Below the pieces are notes generated by a model, which was not told the DNA's origin, did no database searches, and saw only the letters and a program-made list of their open reading frames with translations. From assembly GCA_032229885.1 (NCBI GenBank), contig JAVYAJ010000409.1, positions 1 to 27,363 of the forward strand: a DNA stretch of 27,363 nt, in the 5' to 3' direction. Source of the stretch: Anammoximicrobium sp032229885 (GTDB lineage Bacteria; Planctomycetota; Planctomycetia; Pirellulales; Pirellulaceae). This document shows, in pieces, positions 8,594-16,921 of the stretch. Position numbers and translations under genes: made by a program. Within the stretch, counting starts at the first letter, position 1; every line of letters starts with the position of its first letter.

Positions 8594-9490
8594 ATGCCAA
8601 ACGTCATCAATCGTCGTAGTTTCCTGCACGCGGCTGGCGCCGCCTCGGGTTTGGCGCTAGTCGGTCTGCACGGTGCGTCGGCCTGGGGCCGAACGCTGGC
8701 GGCGGGTGCGCCGAACGCCGAGAAACTGGGCTGGCGGCTCGGCTGTCAGGCCTACAGTTTCAATCGATACACGTTCTACGAGGCAGTCGACAAGAACGCA
8801 TCGCTGGGCCTGCGCACCATCGAAGCGTATCCGGGCCAGACGTTGAGCTCGGATCATTCGGATGCGCGGATGAACGAATCCTTGACGCCCGAGCTGCGCC
8901 GCGAGGTTCTGGCCAAGCTGTCGGACAGCGGGATCAAGTTGGCCAACTACGGCGTGTGCGGGCTGTCCGCCGACGAAGGCGCGAGCCGCCGGACCTTCGA
9001 GTTTGCCAAGGCGATGGGCATCGAGACGATCGTCTCGGAACCGGCGCCCGAGGCCTTCGACACGATCGAAAAGCTGTGCGAGGAATTTCAGATCAACGTG
9101 GCCCTGCACAACCACCCCAAGCCTTCGCGCTACTGGAACCCGGACACGGTGTTGGAGCTGTGCCGCGGACGCAGCCAGCGGATCGGAGCCTGTGCCGATA
9201 CGGGCCATTGGATGCGTTCCGAGTTGAACCCGCTCGAACAACTCAAGAAGCTCGAAGGCCGCATCATCAGTTTTCATTTCAAAGATCTGAACAAGTTCGG
9301 CCCCGGCGCGCACGATGTGCCTTGGGGCACGGGCCAGGCCAACGTCAAAGCGCTGCTGACCGAGATCAAGCGACAGGGCATCAAGGCCGTGTTCTCGATC
9401 GAGTACGAGTACAACTGGACCAGTTCGCTGCCTGAGATCGCCCAGAGCGTCGCGTACTTTGACAAGGTGGCCGCGGAGCTTGCCGGCTAA
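8594..9490 (+). CDS. Tat-exported sugar phosphate isomerase/epimerase-like TIM-barrel protein
   Basis: This 298-residue protein belongs to the AP-endonuclease-2/xylose-isomerase-like TIM-barrel superfamily, whose members isomerise or epimerise sugars, inositols and related ketoses. A Tat signal, NRRSFLHAAG, with a hydrophobic core to about residue 30, predicts folded export to the periplasm. Likely metal or catalytic residues are E149 (VSEP), the HNH at 172-174, D202 and H205 (ADTGHW), H228 (FHFKD) and E270 (IEYEYN). The ATG has GAGGAG eight bases upstream. The downstream gene on the opposite strand is a Tat-exported Gfo/Idh/MocA oxidoreductase; the two families often occur together in sugar or polyol breakdown. 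The exact substrate cannot be read from sequence. Confidence 0.88.
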   Translation: MPNVINRRSFLHAAGAASGLALVGLHGASAWGRTLAAGAPNAEKLGWRLGCQAYSFNRYTFYEAVDKNASLGLRTIEAYPGQTLSSDHSDARMNESLTPELRREVLAKLSDSGIKLANYGVCGLSADEGASRRTFEFAKAMGIETIVSEPAPEAFDTIEKLCEEFQINVALHNHPKPSRYWNPDTVLELCRGRSQRIGACADTGHWMRSELNPLEQLKKLEGRIISFHFKDLNKFGPGAHDVPWGTGQANVKALLTEIKRQGIKAVFSIEYEYNWTSSLPEIAQSVAYFDKVAAELAG

Positions 9491-9835
9491 GGCCGCGCGA
9501 CGATGCGGCGAGCGCCGATCTGTGCGTGTGCCTTGAATGTGCGCGTGCGCGGCGAGGTGCGGCTTGCCTTTGGGCGTCGGTCGCCACGTCATGGCGCGCG
9601 ATCATGGCGTGATCGTGTCGTCGGCTACGCGCCTCGGATCGCGGCGATGCGTGCGGCTCGCGCTCCGCGCGGCGAACGGCTCGGTGACGTCCGTGACGAC
9701 TTGATGCGTCTCAAACGCGGCTGGAAGCCGCGTCTACGAATGCCCAAGCGGACGGCTCGCGATGCCCGTGAAGACCTGACGCGCTGTGGGCGTGACCACG
9801 GCCGAGCCTGCGGCACATCGTCCGTTGCCCGTTTT
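9491..9835. other. Convergent intergenic region with one hairpin repeat
   Basis: This region lies between two convergent genes and holds no credible gene. Its only clear structure is the perfect hairpin at 9715-9733. No poly-T tract follows it, so I do not call it a rho-independent terminator. Confidence 0.5.
9715..9733. repeat. Short palindromic hairpin ACGCGGCT-GGA-AGCCGCGT
   Basis: An 8-bp perfect stem with a 3-base loop sits between convergent genes. Its reverse-strand translation, RRGFQPRLRR, is a string I associate with dispersed palindromic repeats that are often mis-annotated as small proteins in GC-rich bacteria. It is probably a dispersed repeat rather than a gene part; other copies in the genome cannot be checked here. 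Confidence 0.6.
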
Positions 9836-11134
9836 TCAGGCGGGGTTGAATGGGTGCACGTAGGGCGGGCGATAGTCCCGTTTTAGCAGCGCTGCGGCAG
9901 GCGGATTGTCGGGAATCTGCGCGGTCGCGTCGCCCCAGCGGACGACCGAGTTGGACTCGTAGGCAATCATGCCCAACTGGACGGTGGCGGTCGAGCGGAA
10001 AGCGTCCGCTACCGAACAGCTTGGCTGCTGGCGAGTGCGCACGCAGTTCAGAAAGTCGGCCATGTGCAGCGTACCCAGATCGCTCGTAGCGGCATGCTCT
10101 TGCCGATCGGCCGGCCGCTGTCGAGGGATGACAACCCAACGTTGGTCCGCGGCGAACACGGTGGCCTCGTCGCCGTACAGAAAGACGCCGTTGTTGACCG
10201 ACGCATCCCATTCGGTCGCGCCCCACAGCCGGTGTCGCCAGACGACCGGCAGTTGGTCGAACTCGAAGTTCACGGTCAGCGTGTCGGGCGTCGTGATCTT
10301 GCCCTGCAGGTAGTACAGCCCGCCTGCCGCCGTAATTTGCGTGGGCGTCGTCAGCTCCAACATCGTCCGGACGGCGTCGATGTTGTGGATCCCCCAATCG
10401 ACCAGGTGCCCGTGGCCGGTCGTCTTTTCCAGCCGCCAGTGGCGGTGGCCGACCTGAGGGCTGTAGGGGATCTTCGGCGCAGGCCCACACCACAGATCCC
10501 AATCCAGCGTTGCCGGCGGGTCTTGCGGAGTCGGATCGAGCGTGCCCGCACGATAATGGATCTGCACCTCGGCCTGGACGATCCGCCCGGCGTTCCCGGC
10601 GCGGATGAACTCGGCCGCCTCGCAAAAAGCCTGGCTCTGCCGCCGCTGGAAGCCGACTTGCACGATTCGATCCGGATGCTTCGCGGCGGCTTCGACCAGG
10701 GCCTGCCCCTCGCGCACGTCGTAGGCCAAGGGCTTCTCGGCGTAGACGTCGACACCCCGTTCGAGGCAGGCCAGCAGGTGCAGCGCGTGCCAGTGCGGCG
10801 GCGATCCGATCACGACCACGTCCAAGTCCGCCTTGGTCAGCATGTCGGTGTACAGCTTGAACGTCGCCGGCTTTTTTCCTTGCGACTTTTCCAGCTCGGC
10901 GGCGGCTTGTTCCAAATGCGCGCTGTCCACGTCGCAGATGGCCGTCACGTCGACGCCGCCCACCTTGAGAGCCGCTTGGGCGTCCACCATCCCGTACCAA
11001 CCGACGCCGATCACGCCCATTTTCAAGGGCTTGCTGTCGGCCTTGGCCCGCAACCCGCTGTGCACGGGCCGCGCCAGCGCCAGCGCGCCGGCAGCCATCG
11101 TGTTCCGCAAAAACGTTCGCCGATTCGTCCTCAT
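9836..11134 (-). CDS. Tat-exported Gfo/Idh/MocA family NAD(P)-dependent oxidoreductase
   Basis: This 432-residue protein is predicted to oxidise or reduce a sugar, sugar acid or inositol with NAD(P). It starts with a Tat signal (NRRTFLRN plus hydrophobic AAGALALA). The Rossmann fold begins with GVIGVGWYG (about 40-48). The family EKP motif is E133-K134-P135. The GHLVDWGIHNIDAV segment (about 242-255) supplies the conserved active-site Asp and His. The ATG at 11134 has GGAGAG about eight bases upstream. The frame is open to 11263, but that extension crosses a repeat and lacks a signal, so I reject it. It is the last gene of a minus-strand group with an isomerase-like and a PfkB kinase gene. 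Tat export of a nucleotide-dependent enzyme is common in planctomycetes; it may carry its cofactor out with it. Confidence 0.9.
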   Translation of the reverse strand: MRTNRRTFLRNTMAAGALALARPVHSGLRAKADSKPLKMGVIGVGWYGMVDAQAALKVGGVDVTAICDVDSAHLEQAAAELEKSQGKKPATFKLYTDMLTKADLDVVVIGSPPHWHALHLLACLERGVDVYAEKPLAYDVREGQALVEAAAKHPDRIVQVGFQRRQSQAFCEAAEFIRAGNAGRIVQAEVQIHYRAGTLDPTPQDPPATLDWDLWCGPAPKIPYSPQVGHRHWRLEKTTGHGHLVDWGIHNIDAVRTMLELTTPTQITAAGGLYYLQGKITTPDTLTVNFEFDQLPVVWRHRLWGATEWDASVNNGVFLYGDEATVFAADQRWVVIPRQRPADRQEHAATSDLGTLHMADFLNCVRTRQQPSCSVADAFRSTATVQLGMIAYESNSVVRWGDATAQIPDNPPAAALLKRDYRPPYVHPFNPA

Positions 11135-11192
11135 CGCGGATCTCTCCAAGCTTGGGCGTTCAGTTACGCGCCGTTGATTTTCGGCCACGACG

Positions 11193-11253
11193 GAGCGTGG
11201 CCCTCCAGGGTGAGCGCGTGGCTGTCCTGGGTGAGCGCATGGTTCTCCAGGTT
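11193..11253. repeat. Imperfect 21-bp tandem repeat, three copies
   Basis: Three copies lie in the gap between the Gfo/Idh and isomerase genes: 11193-11211 (19 bases), 11212-11232 and 11233-11253. The consensus is GAGCGCRTGGYTSTCCWGGKT. A further pair, GCTTGGGCGTTCAG at 11150-11163 and GCTCGGGCGTTCAG at 11264-11277, flanks it as near-identical direct repeats. The whole gap therefore looks like duplicated sequence; no function is evident. Confidence 0.65.
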
Positions 11254-11273
11254 GGACGTTCAAGCTCGGGCGT

Positions 11274-12308
11274 TCAGGCGCCCAGCAAGTGATTCAGCAC
11301 GAGCAATTCCAGCTCTTCATAGTCGCGCGCGGCGATCAGCTTGTCGGCCTCCGCCTGGGGGAACGAGCGGACCTTGTCCACGAGCCGCAGGAAGACCGCC
11401 CGGCTATTGCTCAGATGCTTGCTGGCCACGTCGGCCTTCTGCGTTCGCATGGCCTTGACGTCCAGGCCGACATAGCGGCCCGTAGCCGGGTAATCGGCCA
11501 GTTCCAAAATCCGAACCTGGTTGAACGCCCCGCGCAGATTGGCCGCTCCGAACGACTTGTCCTGGTCGTACTTCAAGCTGTTTTGGTCATTCAAATGGAT
11601 GCTGTACAGCTTGCCGACCGACAGGGCGAAGGCCATCTCGTCCGCCGGATCCAGCCCGGCCAGCAGGGCGTGCGCCGTTTCGATCAAGCCGCCCACGCGC
11701 TGCGGGGCGACAGTTCGTTGAGCCAGTGCCAAAGCGTGCCCGATCGTGGGCAGGTACGCCATGTCGGTGGGCTCGTTCGGCTTCGGTTCGATGGCGATCT
11801 CGATCTCGGCATCGTACTCGAGCATCGTGTTGACCGCTTCGAGCAGATGGCGATGGGCCTCGAGGGCGTTCTTCGACTCGCGGATGTAGGTGCCCTCGCG
11901 AGCCAGCCAGAGCACGATCAGCTTGGTGTCCAACGCCCGCGCGATGTCGATGCTTCGCTTGGCCCGCTCGATGGCCCACTTGCGACACGCCGGATCATTG
12001 GCCGTGAAGCCGCCGTCGATGCCGTTGGGATGCTCCCACAGGCGCGGCGCGACGAACTCGGCCACCAGCCCCTCGCCCTTGAGCATCTTCTTCATGGCCG
12101 TCGCTTCCTTGCGGATCTTGGCGGCCGTCAGTTTGTCCAACTCCGGCACGGCGTCGTCGTCGTGCAATTGGACGGCGTCGAACCCGAGCTGTTTGTACAG
12201 GGCCAGCTTTTCGGCAAACGGAACCGAAGGTCGCACCGGCGGACCGAACGGATCGGCGCCCTCGTGAATGTTCCACGGTCCGAACGAGAAACGATAGTCG
12301 CCAGCCAT
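11274..12308 (-). CDS. xylA: Class I xylose isomerase-like aldose isomerase
   Basis: This 344-residue cytosolic protein aligns well with actinobacterial class I xylose isomerases, which interconvert D-xylose and D-xylulose using two divalent metals. Matches are the RFSFGPWNIHEGADPFG start, H49 in LHDDDAVPE, the IEPKPNEP motif (E174, K176), E210 and H213 (ETAH), KYDQDKSFGAANL (D248, D250) and D283 in GLDVKAMRT. It is slightly shorter than the usual about 388 residues. The expected aspartate of the HIDLN motif is replaced by His (IHLND, H238), so metal chemistry or substrate may differ. I chose ATG at 12308 because GGAG lies nine bases upstream; ATG codons at 12326 and 12323 lack a good site. 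It sits between PfkB kinase and Gfo/Idh genes on the same strand, so it may act on a related aldose rather than xylose itself. Confidence 0.82.
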   Translation of the reverse strand: MAGDYRFSFGPWNIHEGADPFGPPVRPSVPFAEKLALYKQLGFDAVQLHDDDAVPELDKLTAAKIRKEATAMKKMLKGEGLVAEFVAPRLWEHPNGIDGGFTANDPACRKWAIERAKRSIDIARALDTKLIVLWLAREGTYIRESKNALEAHRHLLEAVNTMLEYDAEIEIAIEPKPNEPTDMAYLPTIGHALALAQRTVAPQRVGGLIETAHALLAGLDPADEMAFALSVGKLYSIHLNDQNSLKYDQDKSFGAANLRGAFNQVRILELADYPATGRYVGLDVKAMRTQKADVASKHLSNSRAVFLRLVDKVRSFPQAEADKLIAARDYEELELLVLNHLLGA

Positions 12309-12452
12309 GAGCAGATTCTCCATCATCAGCAGTTAGTGGAAAGGGTGTCTATCAGGCAAACGCCTCATGTCTCGGATTGCCGCAACCGACTGGGCTCGAC
12401 CGGCCGCGGTTCGGTTGTATCATCCGGCTGGGGCCGCAGACGGTGGGTTGGG

Positions 12453-13421
12453 TCAGGCGTCGTCGCCCAGGCCCGCCAGTCGCGCCGTCTGCGGAAAATC
12501 GCGCAGCCCGGCCGTCGCCCCGTATCCCGTCACGCAACAGGCGCCCGTCGCCGCCGCCAGGCGTCCGGCCTGCTCGACCGGCATCCCGCGCAGCAGCCCG
12601 GTCAGCAGCCCGGCATAATAGGCGTCCCCGGCGCCAGTCGTGTCGACCACGGCGCCGGGCGGACTGACAACGGGGATTTCGAGGTACTCGCCGGCCGCCG
12701 GGCTGAGCAACGCGCCTGCGTCGCCGAGCTTGACGCCCAGCACGCCCGGCGCGCCGCACGCGCGGAAAACGTCGATGATCCGCCGCGGATCGCGCTCGCC
12801 CGTCTGATGCTCGGCCTCGGCCCGACTGGGCACGTACACATCCAGGTGCGGCAAGATGCGGTCCAGCGGTTGCAGGGATCCCCCGCTGCCGGCCGCGTCC
12901 AGAGCCGTGCGACAGCCTGTCTGGCGGATCGCCGTCAGAATCTCCGGCAGGTCGGGTTCCAGCCGCGGCATCAGCGAATAGTAGCCGATCAGCGTCATCC
13001 GGCTGTTTGCGAACACGTCCAAATGTTTCAGAAAGTGGGCCTTGTCCAGCAGCCGAGGCGCGCCGACACAGTGGGCAAAGCTCCGCTCGCCGCTGGGGTC
13101 GATCAACACGGCGGTCGTGCTGGTGGCGCCGTCGGCGCGCGGTTCCAGCCATCGCGTATCGACGGCCTCGCGCTCCAAGTTGCGGCGAATGACCGCGGCC
13201 CAGTCGTCGTTGCCAGTATAGCTGAACGCGGCGACGCGCATTCCCAATCGCGACATCGCGATGCCCGCGTTGGAGACGATTCCGCCGGTCGTGACTTCGA
13301 TCGGCTCGGCCTCGAGCAACTTGCCTGCCCCGATCGGCGCCTCTAACGGCACCGGGCGGACCAGAATGTCGACGACGCAGGAGCCGCACAACACGCAATC
13401 GAAAGTCTGCTTGGTATCCAT
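12453..13421 (-). CDS. PfkB/ribokinase-family carbohydrate kinase
   Basis: This 322-residue cytosolic kinase is predicted to phosphorylate a sugar or ketose with ATP. The N-terminal substrate motif GGIVSNAGIAMSRLG is at about 46-60, and the C-terminal PfkB signature DTTGAGDAYYAGLLTG at about 260-275, with catalytic base D266. The substrate-binding region around 100-120 (STTAVLIDPSGERSFAH) is also ordinary for the family. ATG at 13421 is preferred over the TTG at 13439, which has no better ribosome-binding site; the site before 13421 is itself weak (TTGGGCG). Its neighbours, an isomerase-like gene downstream and an aldolase-like gene divergent upstream, fit a sequence of isomerisation, phosphorylation and cleavage. 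Ribokinase, fructokinase, xylulose-type and 2-keto-sugar-acid kinases cannot be told apart here. Confidence 0.87.
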   Translation of the reverse strand: MDTKQTFDCVLCGSCVVDILVRPVPLEAPIGAGKLLEAEPIEVTTGGIVSNAGIAMSRLGMRVAAFSYTGNDDWAAVIRRNLEREAVDTRWLEPRADGATSTTAVLIDPSGERSFAHCVGAPRLLDKAHFLKHLDVFANSRMTLIGYYSLMPRLEPDLPEILTAIRQTGCRTALDAAGSGGSLQPLDRILPHLDVYVPSRAEAEHQTGERDPRRIIDVFRACGAPGVLGVKLGDAGALLSPAAGEYLEIPVVSPPGAVVDTTGAGDAYYAGLLTGLLRGMPVEQAGRLAAATGACCVTGYGATAGLRDFPQTARLAGLGDDA

Positions 13422-14137
13422 GATCGCCCAATGTAGCAAAAACGAGCGCGTTCACAACAACGGCGCCCGCACGAACCGGCGGCTGGGCCGCGGCCGGCCC
13501 TGCCGGCTCGGTCGGCTCGGCCGACGTGAAATGAACCGGACATCGTGGCAGCGGCATCTCGCCGCTGATCCGCATCCCTCGATCCGCGTGGCCGCCGTAA
13601 AACGAAGGAGGCTCAGAGGATCGTCGGCGGTTTCGCCGATACAACCGGCAAGAACGGCCGGAGCTCGACGGCTGATAATTTGATGCGACTTTGGGGACTG
13701 CGCCAGTTGGGCAAATCACATCTTGAATGTATACTTGCTGGTTGGACGACGAGCGCTGACATGCGGCAGCGCGTCTTGGGGACGGTAATTCAGCGCGGCC
13801 GCCGGGTTCCGCACCCCAGCGCGGTCGCCCTGATGCGCGGCGCTCAATCGATGCGCGGCGCGCGACAGGTGCGCAGGTCGCATTGCGCTTCGCGCGCGAG
13901 GCGATGTAAGGACGGACGGAGCGCCCCGGACCCGTTCCGAGGACGCGGCTCCCAGATCGATCATTGACATGCGGGCTGAGGCTGGCCCTGCGCCATACAA
14001 TTTGTCGATGGGTGTCGCCCAGTCGCGCTAGCCGGGCGTCGATCGAGGCGAGGTGGGCACTGAATCCATGGCGGGTCGCACCGGCGCCTTTGCTTTAGAC
14101 CATTAAATAACCCCTTTGCGAACAATACCGACGAGCC
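13422..14137. promoter_or_regulatory. Long divergent regulatory region
   Basis: This 716-base region separates the divergent kinase and aldolase-like genes. No gene is supported. It contains a candidate promoter at 13707-13735 and a GATGCGCGGCGC direct repeat (two copies near 13832 and 13850). An AT-rich stretch, CCATTAAATAACCCCTTTG, near 14100-14118 precedes the aldolase-like start. No regulator gene lies nearby, and no operator is evident. Confidence 0.4.
13707..13735 (+). promoter_or_regulatory. Candidate sigma-70-type promoter
   Basis: TTGGGC at 13707-13712 and TATACT at 13730-13735 are separated by exactly 17 bases. The -10 box matches the consensus at five of six positions, the -35 box at only three. 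It points toward the aldolase-like gene, whose start is about 400 bases downstream, so it would give a long leader or a separate small RNA. Confidence 0.3.
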
Positions 14138-15310
14138 GTGACAGAAAAATCCCTGGATCGCAAACTGGCTAGAATTCTAGCCGATCGTTCCTGTCGAGAC
14201 TTCATCCTGGCCGACGCCAAAGATGGCGATATGGCGTTCGGCTTGGCCGCGCCCGGGCGCAGCCCCGAGCATTACGCCCAGGAAGGCCGCTTCCGGACGT
14301 TGGACGAGTATCGGCAATTGATGCGCGAGATCACCGCACAAGGTCTGGTCGACATCATGCTGATGAGCGCCAGCAGCAACGAGGCGCTGACCATCAACGA
14401 GCGGATTTTCGACGCCAGCCACGTCACGCCCGGCGTGCGAGCCAACGATACAACCGACATCTGGCTCGCGACGGGAACCGGACGGTACGCGACCCAACCG
14501 TCACAGCCGTTTCGCACGGCGACGCTGGATCACATCATGTGCGGCAAGCTCGAGTGCGCGGGCGACGAACGCCGCCTGGGCGCCGACCTGGGGCTGTACT
14601 CGATGACGTTCAACAACGACGTCACGGCTGATCTCCGCTCGCTCGAAGCCTACAAAGCGTTTCGCTTGGAGGCCGAAGCCAAGGGATTCCGGCACTTTCT
14701 CGAGGTTTTCGAACCCAACGCCTGCGGCGACCATCCGCCGGCGGACATCGCCCGATTTGTGAGCGATCACATCGTGCGGACGCTGGCGGGCGTGACCAGC
14801 CGCGGACGTCCGCTGTTCCTCAAAATTCCCTACCACGGGCCGGCGGCGATGGAGGCCTTGGCGCGCTACGACAACTCGATCGTCGTGGGCGTCCTCGGCG
14901 GTTCGGCCGGTACGACATTCGACGCGTTCCACATGCTGTGGGAAGCCAAGAAGTACGGGGCGCGCGTCGCCCTGTATGGACGTAAAATCAACAATGCCGA
15001 ACACCAACTGACCTTCATTCGCTACCTGCGCTGGATCGCCGACGACGAAATCGAGCCTCGCGAGGCCGTCCGCGCCTATCACGCCGACCTGGCCAAGCTC
15101 GGCATCCAACCCTATCGATCGCTCGACCAAGACCTACAACAGACGGAGACGGTGGCCAGCTATGCGGGCGCCTCGAAGCCGTTGCCGGCGGCCGCGAGCT
15201 CGGCGCCCCGCTCTTCGTTCCAAGCGCCTGCCGACCCGGACTTCAGTAAGATGACGCCCGCGGAAAAGGTCCAGTGGAACTTGGACCGCTGGAAGCGAAT
15301 CCTCGGCTGA
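14138..15310 (+). CDS. Class I aldolase-like TIM-barrel protein
   Basis: This 390-residue protein is likely a Schiff-base aldolase of the DeoC/LacD/FbaB type, cleaving or forming a carbon-carbon bond in a sugar phosphate. K229 in FLKIPYHG is the candidate lysine. The GGSAGTTFDAF segment (about 254-264) and GRKINNAEHQ (281-290) resemble the phosphate-binding GG and GRN-I motifs of class I fructose-bisphosphate aldolases. The C-terminus (about 335-390) is a low-complexity linker followed by a short MTPAEKVQWNLDRWKRILG tail, extra to the usual fold. The start is GTG with only a weak GACGAG upstream, so it is less certain than most here. Divergent placement next to the kinase and isomerase-like genes suits a catabolic role. 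I cannot name the substrate. Confidence 0.72.
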   Translation: MTEKSLDRKLARILADRSCRDFILADAKDGDMAFGLAAPGRSPEHYAQEGRFRTLDEYRQLMREITAQGLVDIMLMSASSNEALTINERIFDASHVTPGVRANDTTDIWLATGTGRYATQPSQPFRTATLDHIMCGKLECAGDERRLGADLGLYSMTFNNDVTADLRSLEAYKAFRLEAEAKGFRHFLEVFEPNACGDHPPADIARFVSDHIVRTLAGVTSRGRPLFLKIPYHGPAAMEALARYDNSIVVGVLGGSAGTTFDAFHMLWEAKKYGARVALYGRKINNAEHQLTFIRYLRWIADDEIEPREAVRAYHADLAKLGIQPYRSLDQDLQQTETVASYAGASKPLPAAASSAPRSSFQAPADPDFSKMTPAEKVQWNLDRWKRILG

Positions 15311-15805
15311 GCCACGGCGGACCGGCAGCGGGTGAACGCCCCGCGTCACGGGACGTCGCAGCCCGTCCCGAGCCATCCTCGACGATGTCCCGAACCGAGC
15401 GCTCGTGATCGGTCAGGATCTCGCGGGCGCGCTCAAGGGGCGGCTTCGTCGCCCCGGATCCGGTTGCCCGTCGAGCGCGACCAAAGTCCGAGCAAGCATT
15501 CGCTCGGCCCGGCCACCGTCTGTTTCAGTGGACGGTGAACATAGAATGTCGCCTGCAACGGATGCGCTCACACCTTGCGAGCTTGTAGTTCGTTCGAATG
15601 GTTTTGGCGCCAATTCCGCTCCGACTTGCACCCGTAAAGCCGCTGCCGAAGTTTCCGGATCTCGCCGCGTGACGTTTCGCGCTCCGCCCCGCGTGCTGCG
15701 CTGGATCAACGGATCGCTCGTCGCCACAATGCCAAGATCTTTGGCGAACAACTCGTCGTCTGGGCGGCGGGCCGCGTGGGATTCGGCTGACAAAGGAAAC
15801 CTCGC
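15311..15805. other. Intergenic region with one weak hairpin
   Basis: No gene is supported. An inverted repeat CACCGTC/GACGGTG (15514-15520 and 15531-15537) with a 10-base loop could form a hairpin, but without a T tract it is not a convincing terminator. AAAGGA lies just before the GTG start of the next gene. Confidence 0.4.
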
Positions 15806-16921
15806 GTGACTCCAACACGAACCCGCCCCTGGATGATCTACGGCGCGACCGGCTACACGGGCCGGCTGATCGCCGCGCGAGCCGTCGAGTTGGGCCTGCG
15901 TCCCGTATTGGCCGGCCGCGATGACGCCTCGGTGCGCGGGCTGGCCACGGATCTGGGCTGCGATTGGCGAGCGTTCCCGCTGACCGATCCGGCGGCGATC
16001 ATGGCAGGCCTGAAGGAGATGGCGGCGGTGCTACATTGCGCCGGGCCGTTCAGCGCCACGGCCGTGCCAATGCTCGAGGCGTGTCTGGCGGCCCGCGCCC
16101 ACTATCTGGACATCACCGGCGAGATCGAGGCGATCGAGGCGGCTCACCAGCGGGGCGGCCGAGCGCGCGACGCGGGGATCGTCCTGCTGCCCGCCGTGGG
16201 GATGGACGTGGCGCCCAGCGATTGCCTAGCCGCCCGCCTGGCCAGTGCGCTGCCCAGCGCAGCGCGTTTGCAGTTGGCCTTCTACGGCCTGACCACGCTC
16301 AGCCGAGGCACGGCCGCCACGGTCTGGGAGAACATCGGCCGGGGCGGGCGAGTGCGCCAAGACGGACGAATCATCCGCGTGCCCGTGGCTTGGAAGGTCC
16401 GCCAGATCCTCTTCGCCAGCGGGCCGCGGTGGGCGCTGACGATCCCCTGGGGCGACGTCGCCAGCGCGTTCTATACCACGGGCATCCCGAACATCGAGGT
16501 CTATGCGGCGTTGCCGCACGGCCGGATCAAAATGCTGCGACGCTTTCGCGGTCTTGCCCCGGTGCTGGGCCTGGGCGTGGTGCAGGCCATAGGGCGAAGC
16601 TGGATCCGGCGGACGATTCGCGGCCCTAGCGAGGCGGAATTGAGCGACGAGCACACGGAGTTCTGGGGGCGAGTCGAGGACGCCTCTGGCCATGCGGTCG
16701 AAGCGTTCGTCGACGCGCCCAACGGGTACGCGCTGACGGTGCAGACATCGCTGGCGATCGTCCAGCGGGTGCTCGCGGGCGACGTGCCGAACGGATTTTC
16801 CACGCCGGCCGCCGCGCTGGGCGGCGACTTCCTCGACACGTTGTCCGGGGTCGCCTTTACCTGGGGCCAAGGCGCCCCCCGCGCAGCCTCAGATCCACTT
16901 TCGGCGGCGGAACCACAGTAA
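15806..16921 (+). CDS. Saccharopine dehydrogenase-like / trans-acting enoyl reductase family protein
   Basis: This 371-residue protein has the N-terminal Rossmann motif YGATGYTGRL (about 12-21) and the conserved HCAGPFSATAVPMLEACL segment of the family that includes saccharopine dehydrogenase-like proteins and the mycobacterial trans-acting enoyl reductases. Those proteins bind NADPH and reduce lipids or amino-acid-derived substrates; this member's own substrate is unknown. The DITGE motif (about 108-112) and GMDVAPSDCLA (about 132-142) are also typical. It starts with GTG, with AAAGGA eight bases upstream. Its last 33 bases overlap the convergent corA gene. It is not obviously linked to the sugar genes. 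Confidence 0.8.
   Translation: MTPTRTRPWMIYGATGYTGRLIAARAVELGLRPVLAGRDDASVRGLATDLGCDWRAFPLTDPAAIMAGLKEMAAVLHCAGPFSATAVPMLEACLAARAHYLDITGEIEAIEAAHQRGGRARDAGIVLLPAVGMDVAPSDCLAARLASALPSAARLQLAFYGLTTLSRGTAATVWENIGRGGRVRQDGRIIRVPVAWKVRQILFASGPRWALTIPWGDVASAFYTTGIPNIEVYAALPHGRIKMLRRFRGLAPVLGLGVVQAIGRSWIRRTIRGPSEAELSDEHTEFWGRVEDASGHAVEAFVDAPNGYALTVQTSLAIVQRVLAGDVPNGFSTPAAALGGDFLDTLSGVAFTWGQGAPRAASDPLSAAEPQ

Noticed and set aside
9715..9733. Rho-independent terminator between convergent genes
   Set aside because: The stem is perfect but there is no T-rich tract on either strand.
11135..11263. 43-residue N-terminal extension of the Gfo/Idh/MocA gene
   Set aside because: It would place Pro/His repeat sequence before the Tat signal; the ATG at 11134 has a ribosome-binding site and the signal directly after it.
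11289..13346. 685-residue open frame on the plus strand
   Set aside because: It is antisense to the clearly recognisable isomerase-like and PfkB genes and gives an Arg/Gln-rich translation typical of a GC-rich shadow.
13964..14001. TTGACA followed by TACAAT as a strong promoter
   Set aside because: Both boxes look good, but the spacer is 26 bases, far outside the 16-19 usually used.
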